DNA of 64,000 bases from Cellulomonas sp. Root930 (lineage in GTDB: Bacteria; Actinomycetota; Actinomycetes; Actinomycetales; Cellulomonadaceae): positions 124,001 through 188,000 of the forward strand of contig LMJI01000002.1 in NCBI GenBank assembly GCA_001429255.1, read 5' to 3'. The stretch's first letter is position 1, and each line of letters starts with the position of its first letter. Under the pieces are notes generated by a model. It had not been told where the DNA came from and searched no databases. It saw only the letters and a program-made list of their open reading frames with translations. This document shows positions 18,986 to 28,808 of this stretch, piece by piece. The translations under genes and the position numbers were made by a program.

Positions 18986-19159
18986 GTGGGACGGGTCCAG
19001 CGGCGCGTCGCGGCCGGGGGATCGGACCGGGGCGACGTCCCGGGGTGGGTGCTGGTGACCCTGATGACGGCGGGGCTGGTGACCGCGCTGTGGATCATCG
19101 CCGGGGACGCCCTCGGGCGGGTGTTCGAGGACGCCATCAACAGCGTCAAGGCGCCCTGA
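18986..19159 (+). CDS. Flp-type pilin-like protein (start uncertain)
   Basis: From the GTG at 18986 the frame gives 57 residues ending DRGDVPGWVLVTLMTAGLVTALWIIAGDAL plus a short tail: a charged head, one hydrophobic helix and a small tail, as in Flp/DUF4244-type pilins. It lies at the usual place between tadC and the TadE genes. The start is uncertain: GTGs at 18956 and 18971 are in frame, while the best ribosome site and ATG (18897) are in another frame that closes at 19058. This gene may have suffered a frameshift. Confidence 0.6.
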   Translation: MGRVQRRVAAGGSDRGDVPGWVLVTLMTAGLVTALWIIAGDALGRVFEDAINSVKAP

Positions 19160-19530
19160 CGTCGGACGCCGGCTCCGCGATAGTCGACTTCGCGCTCGTC
19201 GGCGGGCTCGTGACGGTGCTGTTCGTCGCGGTGCTCCAGCTGACCATCGTGCTGCACGTGCGGAACACGCTCGTCGACTCGGCGGCCGAGGGCGCTCGCT
19301 ACGGGGCGCTGGCGGGTCACGAGCCCGGGGACGGGGCCGAGCGCTCGCGGGTCCTGATCGCGCAGTCGCTCTCGTCGGCGTACGCGCAAGGTGTGAGCGC
19401 CACGCGGACCACGCTCGACGGGCTCGACGTCGTGGAGGTCCAGGTCGAGGCGCCGCTCCCGCTGGTCGGGCTCGTCGGCCCCGCCGGGACCCTCACGGTC
19501 CACGGGCATGCCTTGGTCGAGGAGCCGTGA
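19156..19530 (+). CDS. TadE-like minor pilin
   Basis: The protein begins TSDAGSAIVDFALVGGLVTVLFVAVLQLT: a short N-terminus, the Glu/Asp-containing prepilin-like turn and one helix, then RNTLVDSAAEGARYGAL, the TadE signature, and an extracellular C-terminal part (124 residues). No ATG, GTG or TTG lies at the expected start. A CTG at 19156-19158 overlaps the pilin stop (CTGA), with AAGG upstream, and takes the place of the usual ATGA overlap. The nearest ordinary start is the GTG at 19090, which adds an unlikely Arg-rich 22-residue head. Confidence 0.75.
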   Translation: MTSDAGSAIVDFALVGGLVTVLFVAVLQLTIVLHVRNTLVDSAAEGARYGALAGHEPGDGAERSRVLIAQSLSSAYAQGVSATRTTLDGLDVVEVQVEAPLPLVGLVGPAGTLTVHGHALVEEP

Positions 19531-19964
19531 ACCTGACCGACGACGAGGGCAGCTCGGTGATCGAGTTCCTCGGGCTCTCGCTCGTCCTGCTCGTGCCCCT
19601 GGTGTACCTGGTGCTCGTGCTCGGCCGCATCGAGGCCGCGACGTTCGCCGCGGAGGGTGCCGCGCGCGAGGCGGCGCGCACGTACGTCGTCGCCGACCGA
19701 GCCGACGAGGGCGCCGAGCGCGCGGTCGCCGCGGTGGGGATCGCCCTGCGGGACCAGGGGTTCGACGACGACCCCGCCGAGGCCCTCACGCTCACCTGTT
19801 CGACGACACCGTGCCTCGCACCCGGCAGCGATGTGGCGGCCCGGATCGACGTACGCGTGCTGCTGCCCTTCGTGCCGGGGTTCGTGCGCGACGTCGTCCC
19901 GCTGGAGGTGCCGGTGAGCGCCGAGCGGGTCGCACCCGTCGACACCTACCGGGCGACCCGATGA
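19527..19964 (+). CDS. TadE/TadG-like pseudopilin
   Basis: 145 residues: DDEGSSVIEFLGLSLVLLVPLVYLVLVLGRIEAATFAAEGAAREAAR carries the TadE motif and the single N-terminal helix. The rest is extracellular, with a Cys pair (TCSTTPC). The GTG start overlaps the previous stop (GTGA). It probably acts as a minor pilin or assembly factor in the Tad operon. Confidence 0.82.
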   Translation: MNLTDDEGSSVIEFLGLSLVLLVPLVYLVLVLGRIEAATFAAEGAAREAARTYVVADRADEGAERAVAAVGIALRDQGFDDDPAEALTLTCSTTPCLAPGSDVAARIDVRVLLPFVPGFVRDVVPLEVPVSAERVAPVDTYRATR

Positions 19965-20425
19965 GGGACAGGCCGGAGGACGACCGCGGTCAGGTGATGA
20001 TCCTGACGCTCGGGTTCGTGGTGGTCGCCCTGCTGCTCATCACGGTCGTCGTGTCCGCCGCGGGGGTCCACCTGGAGCGCAAGCGGCTGCTCGCGCTCGC
20101 GGACGTGCTCGCCCTCGAGGCGGCCGACGCGGTCGGCGACGACCAGTACTTCGCCCCGGGTGCGGGCCAGGGGGACCCGGCGACCGAAGGGGTGCCGCTG
20201 ACCGACGCGTCGGTGCGCGACGCCGTGGACCGGTACCTGCGCGACAACCCGGACGCGGCCACCGCGTGGGACGAGCTCGCGGTGCTCTCCGCGTCGACGA
20301 CCGACGGCCGGTCGGCGCAGGTGCACCTGGGCGCCGTGGTCCGGCCGGTGCTGGTCAGCTGGGTGCTCGCGCCGTGGTCCGACGGGATCGCGCTCGAGGC
20401 GGAGTCGGTCGCGCGCGGCTCGTGA
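19961..20425 (+). CDS. TadG-like Flp pilus assembly protein
   Basis: 154 residues: DDRGQVMILTLGFVVVALLLITVVVSAAGVHLERKRLLALAD resembles the N-terminal region of TadG-like proteins (one helix followed by a segment recalling RRLQNAAD), then an extracellular domain. The ATG overlaps the previous stop. It is the last gene of the Tad operon. The window shows no prepilin peptidase or TadZ/CpaE partner. Confidence 0.78.
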   Translation: MRDRPEDDRGQVMILTLGFVVVALLLITVVVSAAGVHLERKRLLALADVLALEAADAVGDDQYFAPGAGQGDPATEGVPLTDASVRDAVDRYLRDNPDAATAWDELAVLSASTTDGRSAQVHLGAVVRPVLVSWVLAPWSDGIALEAESVARGS

Positions 20426-20479
20426 CGGGCTCCCGCCGGGGGAGGAGCGGGGAGCGTGGACCCGGTAGCCTGGACGGTT

Positions 20480-21595
20480 GTGGCCACCACCGACTTCCCC
20501 ACCGCAATCCGTGATCTGCGCACCACCCTGGGCACCATCCAGGCGGTGAGCGACCCGACCGCGCTCGAGGCCAAGGTGGCGCAGCTGTCGGAGCAGGCGT
20601 CGGCCCCCGACCTGTGGGACGACCCGGACGCCGCGCAGAAGATCACCAGCGCGCTCTCGTCGACGCAGGCGGAGCTGGACCGGATGAGCAAGCTCGACGG
20701 GCGGATCGACGACCTCGAGACGCTGGTCGAGATGGCCGCCGAGGAGAACGACGAGGACACGCTCGCCGAGGCCGAGGCCGACCTGCTGAAGATCAAGAAG
20801 GACCTGGGCGAGCTCGAGGTCCGCACGCTCCTGGCGGGGGAGTACGACCAGCGCGAGGCCGTGGTGACCATCCGCGCCGGTGCCGGTGGTGTCGACGCCG
20901 CGGACTTCGCGGAGATGCTCCTGCGCATGTACCTGCGCTGGGCGGAGCGGCACGGCTACCCGACCACCGTGCTTGACACCTCCTACGCGGAGGAGGCCGG
21001 GCTGAAGTCGGCGACGTTCGAGGTCAAGGTGCCGTACGCGTTCGGCAACCTGTCGGTCGAGGCCGGCACGCACCGGCTGGTCCGCATCTCGCCGTTCGAC
21101 AACCAGGGCCGGCGCCAGACGAGCTTCGCGGCCGTCGAGGTGATCCCGCTCATCGAGTCGAACGACTCGATCGACATCCCGGAGTCGGAGATCAAGGTCG
21201 ACGTGTTCCGCTCGTCGGGCCCGGGCGGCCAGTCGGTCAACACCACCGACTCGGCGGTACGCATGACGCACATCCCCACCGGCATCGTCGTGTCGATGCA
21301 GAACGAGAAGTCGCAGATCCAGAACCGCGCCGCGGCGCTCCGGGTCCTGCAGTCCCGCCTCCTCCTGGTCCGCAAGGCCGAGGAGGACGCGAAGAAGAAG
21401 GCCCTCGCGGGCGACGTGAAGGCGAGCTGGGGAGACCAGATGCGCTCCTACGTCCTGCAGCCGTACCAGATGGTCAAGGACCTGCGCACGGAGCACGAGG
21501 TGGGCAACCCCGCCGCGGTCTTCGACGGCGACATCGACGACTTCATCGAGGCCGGGATCCGCTGGCGCCGGTCGCTGGACAACGCCTCCGCCTGA
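20480..21595 (+). CDS. prfB: peptide chain release factor 2
   Basis: 371 residues. The N-terminal helical domain is followed by the codon-recognition loop with the SPF tripeptide ([11 protein letters not shown]) and the GGQ peptidyl-hydrolysis loop ([17 protein letters not shown]). It ends translation at UGA and UAA. Unlike E. coli prfB there is no in-frame UGA near codon 26, so no programmed frameshift autoregulation is seen. TAGCCT at 20466-20471 lies just upstream of the GTG at 20480, fitting a nearly leaderless mRNA. A GTG at 20456 with GGGGAG upstream is an alternative start. Confidence 0.95.
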   Translation: MATTDFPTAIRDLRTTLGTIQAVSDPTALEAKVAQLSEQASAPDLWDDPDAAQKITSALSSTQAELDRMSKLDGRIDDLETLVEMAAEENDEDTLAEAEADLLKIKKDLGELEVRTLLAGEYDQREAVVTIRAGAGGVDAADFAEMLLRMYLRWAERHGYPTTVLDTSYAEEAGLKSATFEVKVPYAFGNLSVEAGTHRLVRISPFDNQGRRQTSFAAVEVIPLIESNDSIDIPESEIKVDVFRSSGPGGQSVNTTDSAVRMTHIPTGIVVSMQNEKSQIQNRAAALRVLQSRLLLVRKAEEDAKKKALAGDVKASWGDQMRSYVLQPYQMVKDLRTEHEVGNPAAVFDGDIDDFIEAGIRWRRSLDNASA

Positions 21596-21604
21596 TCTGT
21601 CTGT

Positions 21605-21619
21605 CTTCGGAGGCCGAAG
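21605..21619 (+). terminator. weak hairpin after prfB
   Basis: CTTCGG pairs with CCGAAG around AGG, followed by TTATA, ten bases after the prfB stop. The stem is only six pairs; direct AGGTCCT repeats follow. Confidence 0.35.
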
Positions 21620-21672
21620 TTATAGGTCCTAGGTCCTTCGGAAAACGCTCTCAAACCCCCGCAGGACACGGG

Positions 21673-21702
21673 TTGGTAACGGCACTTGCGCTCACGTAGC
21701 CT
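21673..21702 (+). promoter_or_regulatory. probable promoter of the chvE-mmsAB operon
   Basis: TTGGTA (21673-21678) and TAGCCT (21697-21702) are 18 bases apart, 132 bases upstream of the binding-protein gene. The leader between has no clear structure. Confidence 0.4.
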
Positions 21703-21833
21703 TCAGGTCTTGAATTCAACCGACATGACCGGCCAAGCGGACCGGCAGGACCAGAGACGGTCCCGCTCGGGCCGCCGGGGCACAGATGCCCCGGCGCCGC
21801 AGGCCGGACGGTGCAACGAGAGAGCGGACAACG

Positions 21834-22961
21834 ATGTCATTTGCATGGAAGAAGGTGGCCGTCGGCATCGCCACGGCTGGCCTGGTGATCGGCCTCTCCG
21901 CCTGCAGCCAGGAGCGGGACGCGGCTGACGAGCCCACGGGCGACGCAGCGGTCGAGGACACCCTGATCGGCATCGCGATGCCGACCAAGAGCCTCGAGCG
22001 GTGGAACCGTGACGGTGCGCACCTCGAGGAGCTCCTCAAGGAGGCGGGCTACGAGACGACGCTGCAGTACGCCGACAACAAGGTGGACCAGCAGATCACG
22101 CAGCTCGAGAACATGATCAACCAGGGCGCGAAGGTCCTCGTGATCGCGTCGATCGACGGCACGGCGCTCGCGCCGGTCCTCGAGCAGGCGGCGTCCAACG
22201 ACGTCAAGGTCATCGCGTACGACCGCCTCATCAACGACACCCCGAACGTGGACTACTACGCCACGTTCGACAACGAGAAGGTCGGCACGCTCCAGGGCGA
22301 GTTCATCGTCGACGCTCTCGACCTCGAGAACGCCGCGGGCCCGTTCAACCTCGAGCCCTTCGCCGGTTCGCCGGACGACAACAACGCGAAGTTCTTCTTC
22401 TCCGGTGCGTGGGACATCCTCCTGCCGTACGTGGAGGAGGGGAAGCTCGTCGTCCCGTCGGGCAAGTCGCCCGCGAGCAACGACGACTGGGCCAGCATCG
22501 GCATCCAGGGCTGGGGCTCCGACACCGCCCAGGCCGAGATGGAGAACCGCCTGAACTCGTTCTACGGCGGCGGCCAGAAGGTCAACGTCGTCCTGTCGCC
22601 CAACGACTCGCTCGCGCTGGGCATCGCCCAGGCGCTCGAGGGCGCGGGCTACGCCCCGGGTCCGGACTACCCGGTGCTGACCGGGCAGGACGCCGACCAG
22701 GCGAACGTGCTCAACATGCTGGCCGGCAAGCAGTCCATGTCGGTCTGGAAGGACACCCGCGCGCTGGGTGACCAGGTCGCCAAGATGATCCAGCAGATCG
22801 TGGACGGCGACACGGTCGACGTCAACGACGAGGAGACGTACGACAACGGCAACAAGGTCGTCCCGACGTACCTCCTGGACCCGCAGGTCGTCACGCCGGA
22901 CACCGTCGAGTCGGTGCTCGTCGAGTCCGGCTTCTACGAGGCCTCCGACCTGGGTCTCTGA
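21834..22961 (+). CDS. chvE: sugar-binding lipoprotein of a monosaccharide ABC transporter (ChvE-like)
   Basis: 375 residues. The signal peptide ends in a lipobox (VIGLSACSQ, Cys24). A periplasmic-binding fold follows, with family traits TLIGIAMPTKSLERWNRDG, NMINQGAKVLVIASIDG, VKVIAYDRLI and VLTGQDADQANVLNMLAGKQSM. These match the ChvE/multiple-monosaccharide group (xylose, galactose, glucose, arabinose). It delivers sugar to the MmsA-MmsB complex encoded next. A perfect hairpin behind the gene probably raises its level relative to the other two. Confidence 0.92.
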   Translation: MSFAWKKVAVGIATAGLVIGLSACSQERDAADEPTGDAAVEDTLIGIAMPTKSLERWNRDGAHLEELLKEAGYETTLQYADNKVDQQITQLENMINQGAKVLVIASIDGTALAPVLEQAASNDVKVIAYDRLINDTPNVDYYATFDNEKVGTLQGEFIVDALDLENAAGPFNLEPFAGSPDDNNAKFFFSGAWDILLPYVEEGKLVVPSGKSPASNDDWASIGIQGWGSDTAQAEMENRLNSFYGGGQKVNVVLSPNDSLALGIAQALEGAGYAPGPDYPVLTGQDADQANVLNMLAGKQSMSVWKDTRALGDQVAKMIQQIVDGDTVDVNDEETYDNGNKVVPTYLLDPQVVTPDTVESVLVESGFYEASDLGL

Positions 22962-22984
22962 CCCATTCGGAGAGTGCTGCCGAC

Positions 22985-23018
22985 CGCCGGTCCGTGCGAA
23001 CACCTGCACGGACCGGCG
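22985..23018 (+). promoter_or_regulatory. intercistronic hairpin between chvE and mmsA
   Basis: CGCCGGTCCGTGC (22985-22997) pairs perfectly, over 13 bases, with GCACGGACCGGCG (23006-23018) around an 8-base loop. Such stems behind binding-protein genes protect the upstream mRNA or partly terminate, giving excess binding protein. No promoter is obvious behind it. Confidence 0.7.
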
Positions 23019-23055
23019 CTCGGCGGCCCGCCTGACGACACACCTGTGAGGAAGC

Positions 23056-24603
23056 ATGAGCACTGACCACATCCTCGAGATGCGGGACATCACGAAGCGG
23101 TTCCCCGGAGTCATCGCGCTGCAGGACGTGAACCTGTCGGTCCGCGCCGGCGAGATCCACGCGATCTGCGGCGAGAACGGCGCAGGAAAGTCCACCCTCA
23201 TGAAGATCCTGTCGGGCGTCTACCCGCACGGGACCTACGAGGGGGAGATCGTCCTGAGCGGCGAGCCCGTCGAGTTCCGCGGCATTCGCGACTCGGAGCG
23301 CCACGGCGTCGTCATCATCCACCAGGAGCTCGCGCTGAGCCCGTTCCTGTCGATCGCCGAGAACATCTTCCTCGGCAACGAGCAGGCGGAGCGGGGCGTC
23401 GTCGACTGGAACAAGACCAACTCGGAGGCCGCCAAGCTCCTCGCCCGCGTGGGCCTGGACGAGCGCCCCGACACCAAGATCGTCGACATCGGCGTCGGCA
23501 AGCAGCAGCTCGTGGAGATCGCGAAGGCGCTCTCGAAGGAGGTCAAGCTGCTCATCCTCGACGAGCCCACCGCGGCGCTCAACGACGAGGACAGCGCTCA
23601 CCTGCTCGGCCTGATCCGGAGCCTCAAGGAGCACGGGATCACGTCGATCATCATCAGCCACAAGCTCAACGAGATCGAGGCGGTCGCCGACACCACGACG
23701 ATCATCCGCGACGGCAAGACCATCGAGACCCTCGAGATGCACGGGGACGACGCGGTCACCGAGGAGCGGATCATCCGTGGGATGGTCGGCCGTTCGCTCG
23801 ACAACCGGTTCCCGGACCACGTCTCCACGATCGGTGAGGAGGTGCTCCGGATCGAGGAATGGACGGTGCACCACCCGATCGACCAGGCGCGCAAGGTGGT
23901 CGACAACGCGTCGATCGACGTGCGCCGCGGGGAGATCGTCGGCATCGCCGGCCTCATGGGTGCGGGCCGCACGGAGCTCGCGATGAGCCTGTTCGGGCGC
24001 AGCTACGGTGCACGGATCTCCGGCCGGGCCTTCAAGGACGGCAAGCAGGTGGAGCTGCGCAACGTGGGTGCGGCCATCAGGCACGGCATCGCGTACGCGA
24101 CCGAGGACCGCAAGCGGTTCGGCCTCAACCTCATCGACACCATCCAGCACAACGTCTCGGCGTCCGCGCTGGGCAAGCTCGCGCGCTGGGGCGTCGTCGA
24201 CCGGACCGCCGAGGAGAAGGTCGCCGAGCAGTACCGACGCGACCTCAACATCAAGACGCCGACGGTCTCCGCCCTCGTGGGCAAGCTGTCCGGCGGCAAC
24301 CAGCAGAAGGTCGTGCTGAGCAAGTGGATCTACGCCGATCCCGACGTGCTCATCCTCGACGAGCCCACCCGAGGTATCGACGTGGGCGCCAAGTACGAGA
24401 TCTACACGATCATCAACCGGCTCGCGGACGAGGGGAAGGGCGTCATCGTCATCTCCTCCGAGCTGCCCGAGCTGATCGGCATCTGCGACCGCATCTACGC
24501 CCTCAGCCAGGGCCGTGTGACGGGCGAGGTCGCCCGCGCCGATGCCACGCAGGAGCGCCTCATGCAGTACATGACCATGGAGAAGGACGTGACCCCCCGA
24601 TGA
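23056..24603 (+). CDS. mmsA: monosaccharide ABC transporter ATP-binding protein, two NBDs
   Basis: 515 residues, a tandem-NBD sugar ATPase (RbsA/XylG class). The first NBD has Walker [10 protein letters not shown], signature-like [13 protein letters not shown] and Walker [12 protein letters not shown]. The second has a degenerate Walker A ([16 protein letters not shown]), signature [14 protein letters not shown] and [16 protein letters not shown]. It energises uptake through MmsB. The ATG at 23056 follows TGTGAGGAAGC, a ribosome site. Confidence 0.93.
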   Translation: MSTDHILEMRDITKRFPGVIALQDVNLSVRAGEIHAICGENGAGKSTLMKILSGVYPHGTYEGEIVLSGEPVEFRGIRDSERHGVVIIHQELALSPFLSIAENIFLGNEQAERGVVDWNKTNSEAAKLLARVGLDERPDTKIVDIGVGKQQLVEIAKALSKEVKLLILDEPTAALNDEDSAHLLGLIRSLKEHGITSIIISHKLNEIEAVADTTTIIRDGKTIETLEMHGDDAVTEERIIRGMVGRSLDNRFPDHVSTIGEEVLRIEEWTVHHPIDQARKVVDNASIDVRRGEIVGIAGLMGAGRTELAMSLFGRSYGARISGRAFKDGKQVELRNVGAAIRHGIAYATEDRKRFGLNLIDTIQHNVSASALGKLARWGVVDRTAEEKVAEQYRRDLNIKTPTVSALVGKLSGGNQQKVVLSKWIYADPDVLILDEPTRGIDVGAKYEIYTIINRLADEGKGVIVISSELPELIGICDRIYALSQGRVTGEVARADATQERLMQYMTMEKDVTPR

Positions 24604-25832
24604 CTACCGACCTCAACCCCGCCCCTGCAGCGCCTCCGGGAGCTCAGGCCCGCGTGCCGCTCGGACAGCGGATGGCCGGCCTCGGCGGCAACGCGCGCCA
24701 GTACGGCATCTTCGGCGCGCTCGTCGTGATCGTGCTGCTCTTCCAGGTGCTGACCGACGGCAAGCTGCTGCTCGCCAACAACGTCGCGGCGCTGTTCCAG
24801 CAGAACGCCTACGTGATGATCCTGGCCATCGGCATGGTCATGGTCATCGTCGCCGGGCACATCGACCTGTCGGTCGGCTCCGTGGTCGCGTTCGTCGGTG
24901 GCATCGTCGCCGTGAGCATGCGGGACATGGGGCTGCCCTGGCTGGTCGCCGTCCTGCTCGGGCTCGCGGTCGGCGGTGTCGTCGGCGCGTGGCAGGGCTA
25001 CTGGGTCGCGTACGTCGGGATCCCGGCGTTCATCGTGACGCTGGCCGGCATGCTCATCTTCCGCGGGCTCGCGCTCGTCATCGTCGGTGAGACCGTCGCC
25101 GGCCTGCCGTCGCAGTTCATCGCGATCTCGAAGGGGTCGCTGCCGAACTTCTTGGGCTACGCGAACAACATGGACGTCGTCACGATCCTCATCGGCGTCC
25201 TGGCCATCGGGGCGATCGTGGTCTCGCAGGTCCGTGCCCGTCGTTCGCTGCGCAAGCACGAGCTGTACGTCGAGCCGGTGGGCCTGTTCGCCACCAAGCT
25301 CGCGCTCGTGGCGATCGGTATCGGGGTCCTCACGGTCATCCTGTCGTTCTCCGCGGGCGGCACGCCGACCGTGCTCGTCATCGTCGGGGTGCTCATCGTC
25401 GCCTACACGTTCCTCATGGGGCGCACGGTGTTCGGCCGGCACATCTACGCGATCGGCGGCAACCGCCTCGCGGCGAGCCTGTCGGGCGTGGACACCCGTC
25501 GGGTCGACTTCTGGATCTTCGTCAACATGGGCGTGCTCGCCGGAGCGGCCGCGATCGTCACCACCGCTCGCGCCGGTGCCGCCATCGCGTCGGCCGGGCA
25601 GAACTTCGAGCTCGACGCCATCGCGGCGTGCTTCATCGGTGGGGCGGCCGTCACGGGCGGCATCGGCCGGATCTCGGGAGCGATCGTCGGTGCGCTCATC
25701 ATGGGCGTGCTCAACATGGGCCTGTCGATCCTGTCGGTCGACCCGTCCTGGCAGATGGCGATCAAGGGCCTCGTGCTCCTGTTCGCCGTGGCGTTCGACC
25801 TGATCAACAAGCGTCGGGCGGGGACGCGCTAG
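24600..25832 (+). CDS. mmsB: monosaccharide ABC transporter permease
   Basis: 410 residues and about ten membrane helices of the BPD_transp_2 (RbsC/XylH) family, with [14 protein letters not shown], the conserved cytoplasmic loop [22 protein letters not shown] (split by motif: [18 protein letters not shown]) and [20 protein letters not shown]. The ATG overlaps the mmsA stop (ATGA). It forms the translocation pore with MmsA. Confidence 0.92.
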   Translation: MTTDLNPAPAAPPGAQARVPLGQRMAGLGGNARQYGIFGALVVIVLLFQVLTDGKLLLANNVAALFQQNAYVMILAIGMVMVIVAGHIDLSVGSVVAFVGGIVAVSMRDMGLPWLVAVLLGLAVGGVVGAWQGYWVAYVGIPAFIVTLAGMLIFRGLALVIVGETVAGLPSQFIAISKGSLPNFLGYANNMDVVTILIGVLAIGAIVVSQVRARRSLRKHELYVEPVGLFATKLALVAIGIGVLTVILSFSAGGTPTVLVIVGVLIVAYTFLMGRTVFGRHIYAIGGNRLAASLSGVDTRRVDFWIFVNMGVLAGAAAIVTTARAGAAIASAGQNFELDAIAACFIGGAAVTGGIGRISGAIVGALIMGVLNMGLSILSVDPSWQMAIKGLVLLFAVAFDLINKRRAGTR

Positions 25833-25877
25833 CACGGCGATGAACCCATGGACGACGAGTTGCACTAGGTTCGCACG

Positions 25878-27089
25878 GTGAGCAGGCGAGCACCCGCAGC
25901 CGGCTCCCAGTCGTCCCTGCGCGACGCGAACCGCAACCTCGTCGTCGAGACGGTCAAGCGGTACGGCGGGCTCACGCAGGTCGAGCTCTCCGAGGCGACA
26001 GGTCTGTCGCAGGCGACGGTGTCGACGATCGTCCGGGAGCTCCTGGCTGCCGGCGTCGTCGACACCGCCACGACCACCCGCAGCGGGCGGCGTGCCCAAA
26101 TGGTCACGCTCGCCCGCCGCGTCGGTCTGGCGGCCGGCGTGCAGATCGGGCACCGGCACCTGCGGCTGGTGCTGGGGGACTTCAGCCACCAGGTCATCGC
26201 GGAGCAGACGCTCCCGCTGCCGGCGGACCACCGGGTGGACACGAGCCTGGACCGCGTGGCCCTGCTGGTCGTCGACCTGGTCGAGCGGGTGGGGGCCTCG
26301 CTCGACGACGTCGTCGGGCTCGGCGTGGGGCTGCCCGCGCCGGTCGACGCGTCCACGGGCATGGTCTCGGTGCGCGGCATCATGCCGGGCTGGGACACGG
26401 TGCACATCGGCCAGGTGCTCTCCAAGCGGCTGGGCCGGCCGGTGTACGTGGACAACGACGCCAACCTCGGCGCGATCGCCGAGAGCACGCTCGGTGCGGC
26501 GCGGCAGTACAGCGACAGCGTGTTCGTGCGCGCGTCCTACGGCACGGGTGCCGGGATCGTCATCAACGGCCAGGTCCATCGCGGCGTCGCCGGCACCGCG
26601 GGCGAGATCGGGCACGTGCAGGTCGCGTTCCCGGGTGAGCTGTGCCGGTGCGGCAACCGCGGCTGCCTCGACACCGTCGTCGGAGCCTCGGCACTGATCG
26701 ACCGGCTCCGTGTGAGCTCCGGTCCGCTGGCGCTGCGCGACGTGGTGCAGCGCGCGATCGACGGCGACGAGCGCTGCGGCAAGGTGGTCGCGGAGGCCGG
26801 CGCCATGATCGGGATGGTCGTCGCGGGGCTCGGCGTCGCGGTCAACCCGCAGCTGGTCGTCGTGGGCGGCGAGCTGGCGGAGACGGGGGAGCTGCTGCTG
26901 CGGCCCCTGCGTGAGGCCGTGCGCAGGAACGTGCTGCTGAACCAGATCGCCCCGCTCGAGGTCGTCGCCGCCTCGCTGGGGTCCCGGGCCGAGGTGATCG
27001 GCGCCCTGGTGCTGGCCCTCCAGTCGACCGCACTGCCGCTCCGTGTCGACGACGACCAGGCGGCGGTCGGGGTCGGAGCGGCGCAATGA
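25878..27089 (+). CDS. ROK family transcriptional regulator
   Basis: 403 residues. A winged HTH (about 20-75; LTQVELSEATGLSQATVSTIVREL) precedes a ROK sugar-kinase-like domain with VGLGVGLPAPVD, DNDANLGAIAES, GTGAGIVING and the zinc motif CRCGNRGCLD. Proteins of this NagC/XylR type repress sugar genes and respond to a sugar. Its place 45 bases behind mmsB makes it the likely regulator of that operon. TAGGTT at 25866-25871 ends six bases before the GTG, a leaderless arrangement that would give it its own transcript. Confidence 0.9.
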   Translation: MSRRAPAAGSQSSLRDANRNLVVETVKRYGGLTQVELSEATGLSQATVSTIVRELLAAGVVDTATTTRSGRRAQMVTLARRVGLAAGVQIGHRHLRLVLGDFSHQVIAEQTLPLPADHRVDTSLDRVALLVVDLVERVGASLDDVVGLGVGLPAPVDASTGMVSVRGIMPGWDTVHIGQVLSKRLGRPVYVDNDANLGAIAESTLGAARQYSDSVFVRASYGTGAGIVINGQVHRGVAGTAGEIGHVQVAFPGELCRCGNRGCLDTVVGASALIDRLRVSSGPLALRDVVQRAIDGDERCGKVVAEAGAMIGMVVAGLGVAVNPQLVVVGGELAETGELLLRPLREAVRRNVLLNQIAPLEVVAASLGSRAEVIGALVLALQSTALPLRVDDDQAAVGVGAAQ

Positions 27090-27123
27090 CGCGATCGACG
27101 CCTCAGATGGTGGAAGATTCACT

Positions 27124-27138
27124 GCACGTGTCACGTGC
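27124..27138. promoter_or_regulatory. perfect palindrome, operator candidate
   Basis: GCACGTG T CACGTGC is a perfect 7-1-7 inverted repeat 19 bases before the orphan sugar ATPase gene and 35 bases behind the ROK gene. It is a plausible operator for the ROK protein or another sugar regulator. Confidence 0.5.
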
Positions 27139-27156
27139 CCAACGGGGAGCAGGTGA

Positions 27157-27948
27157 GTGGCGATGAGCACGGCCAACGACGTGCCCCTGCTGTCGCTCAG
27201 GGGTCTGGGCAAGCGTTTCGGTGCGGTGGAGGCCCTGGTCGACGTCGACCTGGACGTCTACGCGCACGAGGTCGTCGCGCTCGTCGGCGACAACGGCGCC
27301 GGGAAGTCGACGGTGGCCAAGATGATCTCGGGCGTGCTGACCCCCGACACGGGACTCATCGAGATCGACGGCGAGACCGTCACCATCCCGACGCCGATCG
27401 CGGCGCACGCGCTCGGCATCGCGACGGTGTTCCAGGAGCTCGCGCTGGCGGACAACCTCGACGTGACGTCGAACCTGTTCCTCGGCCGTGAGCTGCACCG
27501 CGGTCGGGTGCGCGACGACGAGACCATGGAGCAGATCGCCCGGAAGGTCCTGCGCGACCTGAACAGCCGGATCCCGTCGGTCAAGTCGCCGCTGTCCACC
27601 CTGTCCAAGGGGCAGCGGCAGTCGGTGGCGATCGCCCGCACCCTGATCGGCAGGCCCAGGATCGTGGTGCTCGACGAGCCGACGGCCGCGCTGTCGGTGT
27701 CGCAGACCGCGGAGGTGCTCACGCACATCGAGCGCCTGCGCGACCTCGGGCTCGGGGTGGTCCTCATCAGCCACAACATGAACGACGTCCGCGCGGTGTC
27801 CGACCGGATCATCGTGCTCCGGCACGGCCGCAACAACGGGGAGTTCGACGCGGCGACGGTCAGCCACGAGGCGATCCTGGCCGCGATCACCGGGGCACCT
27901 CCGACGCGCGAGCTCGACCCGACGGCGTTCCTGCCGACCCCGCACTGA
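27157..27948 (+). CDS. orphan sugar ABC transporter ATP-binding protein, single NBD
   Basis: 263 residues of one CUT2-type sugar NBD (FrcA-like). Walker A is GDNGAGKST, Walker B is [12 protein letters not shown] and the switch His is in LISHNMNDV. The signature reads LSKGQRQSVAIART, with Lys for the usual second-position Gly. No permease or binding protein accompanies it, so it may serve MmsB or a transporter elsewhere. The start is GTG 27157 (or ATG 27163), with GCAGGTGA upstream. Confidence 0.85.
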   Translation: MAMSTANDVPLLSLRGLGKRFGAVEALVDVDLDVYAHEVVALVGDNGAGKSTVAKMISGVLTPDTGLIEIDGETVTIPTPIAAHALGIATVFQELALADNLDVTSNLFLGRELHRGRVRDDETMEQIARKVLRDLNSRIPSVKSPLSTLSKGQRQSVAIARTLIGRPRIVVLDEPTAALSVSQTAEVLTHIERLRDLGLGVVLISHNMNDVRAVSDRIIVLRHGRNNGEFDAATVSHEAILAAITGAPPTRELDPTAFLPTPH

Positions 27949-28118
27949 CCGGCGATTCGCGGGCGTTTGCCCGACCTGTCCGGACGCCGCTGCAGTTCAC
28001 AGGTTCCCCTGCGGCGTGTCACCACCGGGTGGGGGTGGGTCCGTTGCCTACTCTCGACAAGGCCAGCAGTAGTTCCCGTGCGTGAAGTCCATCCCCGAAC
28101 CTGGCCCCTCCGAGCACC

Positions 28119-28807
<689 letters not shown>

Positions 28808-28808
<1 letters not shown>

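Noticed and set aside
20480..20600. Programmed frameshift in prfB
   Set aside because: The frame is continuous and no in-frame TGA or slippery CTTTGA is present.
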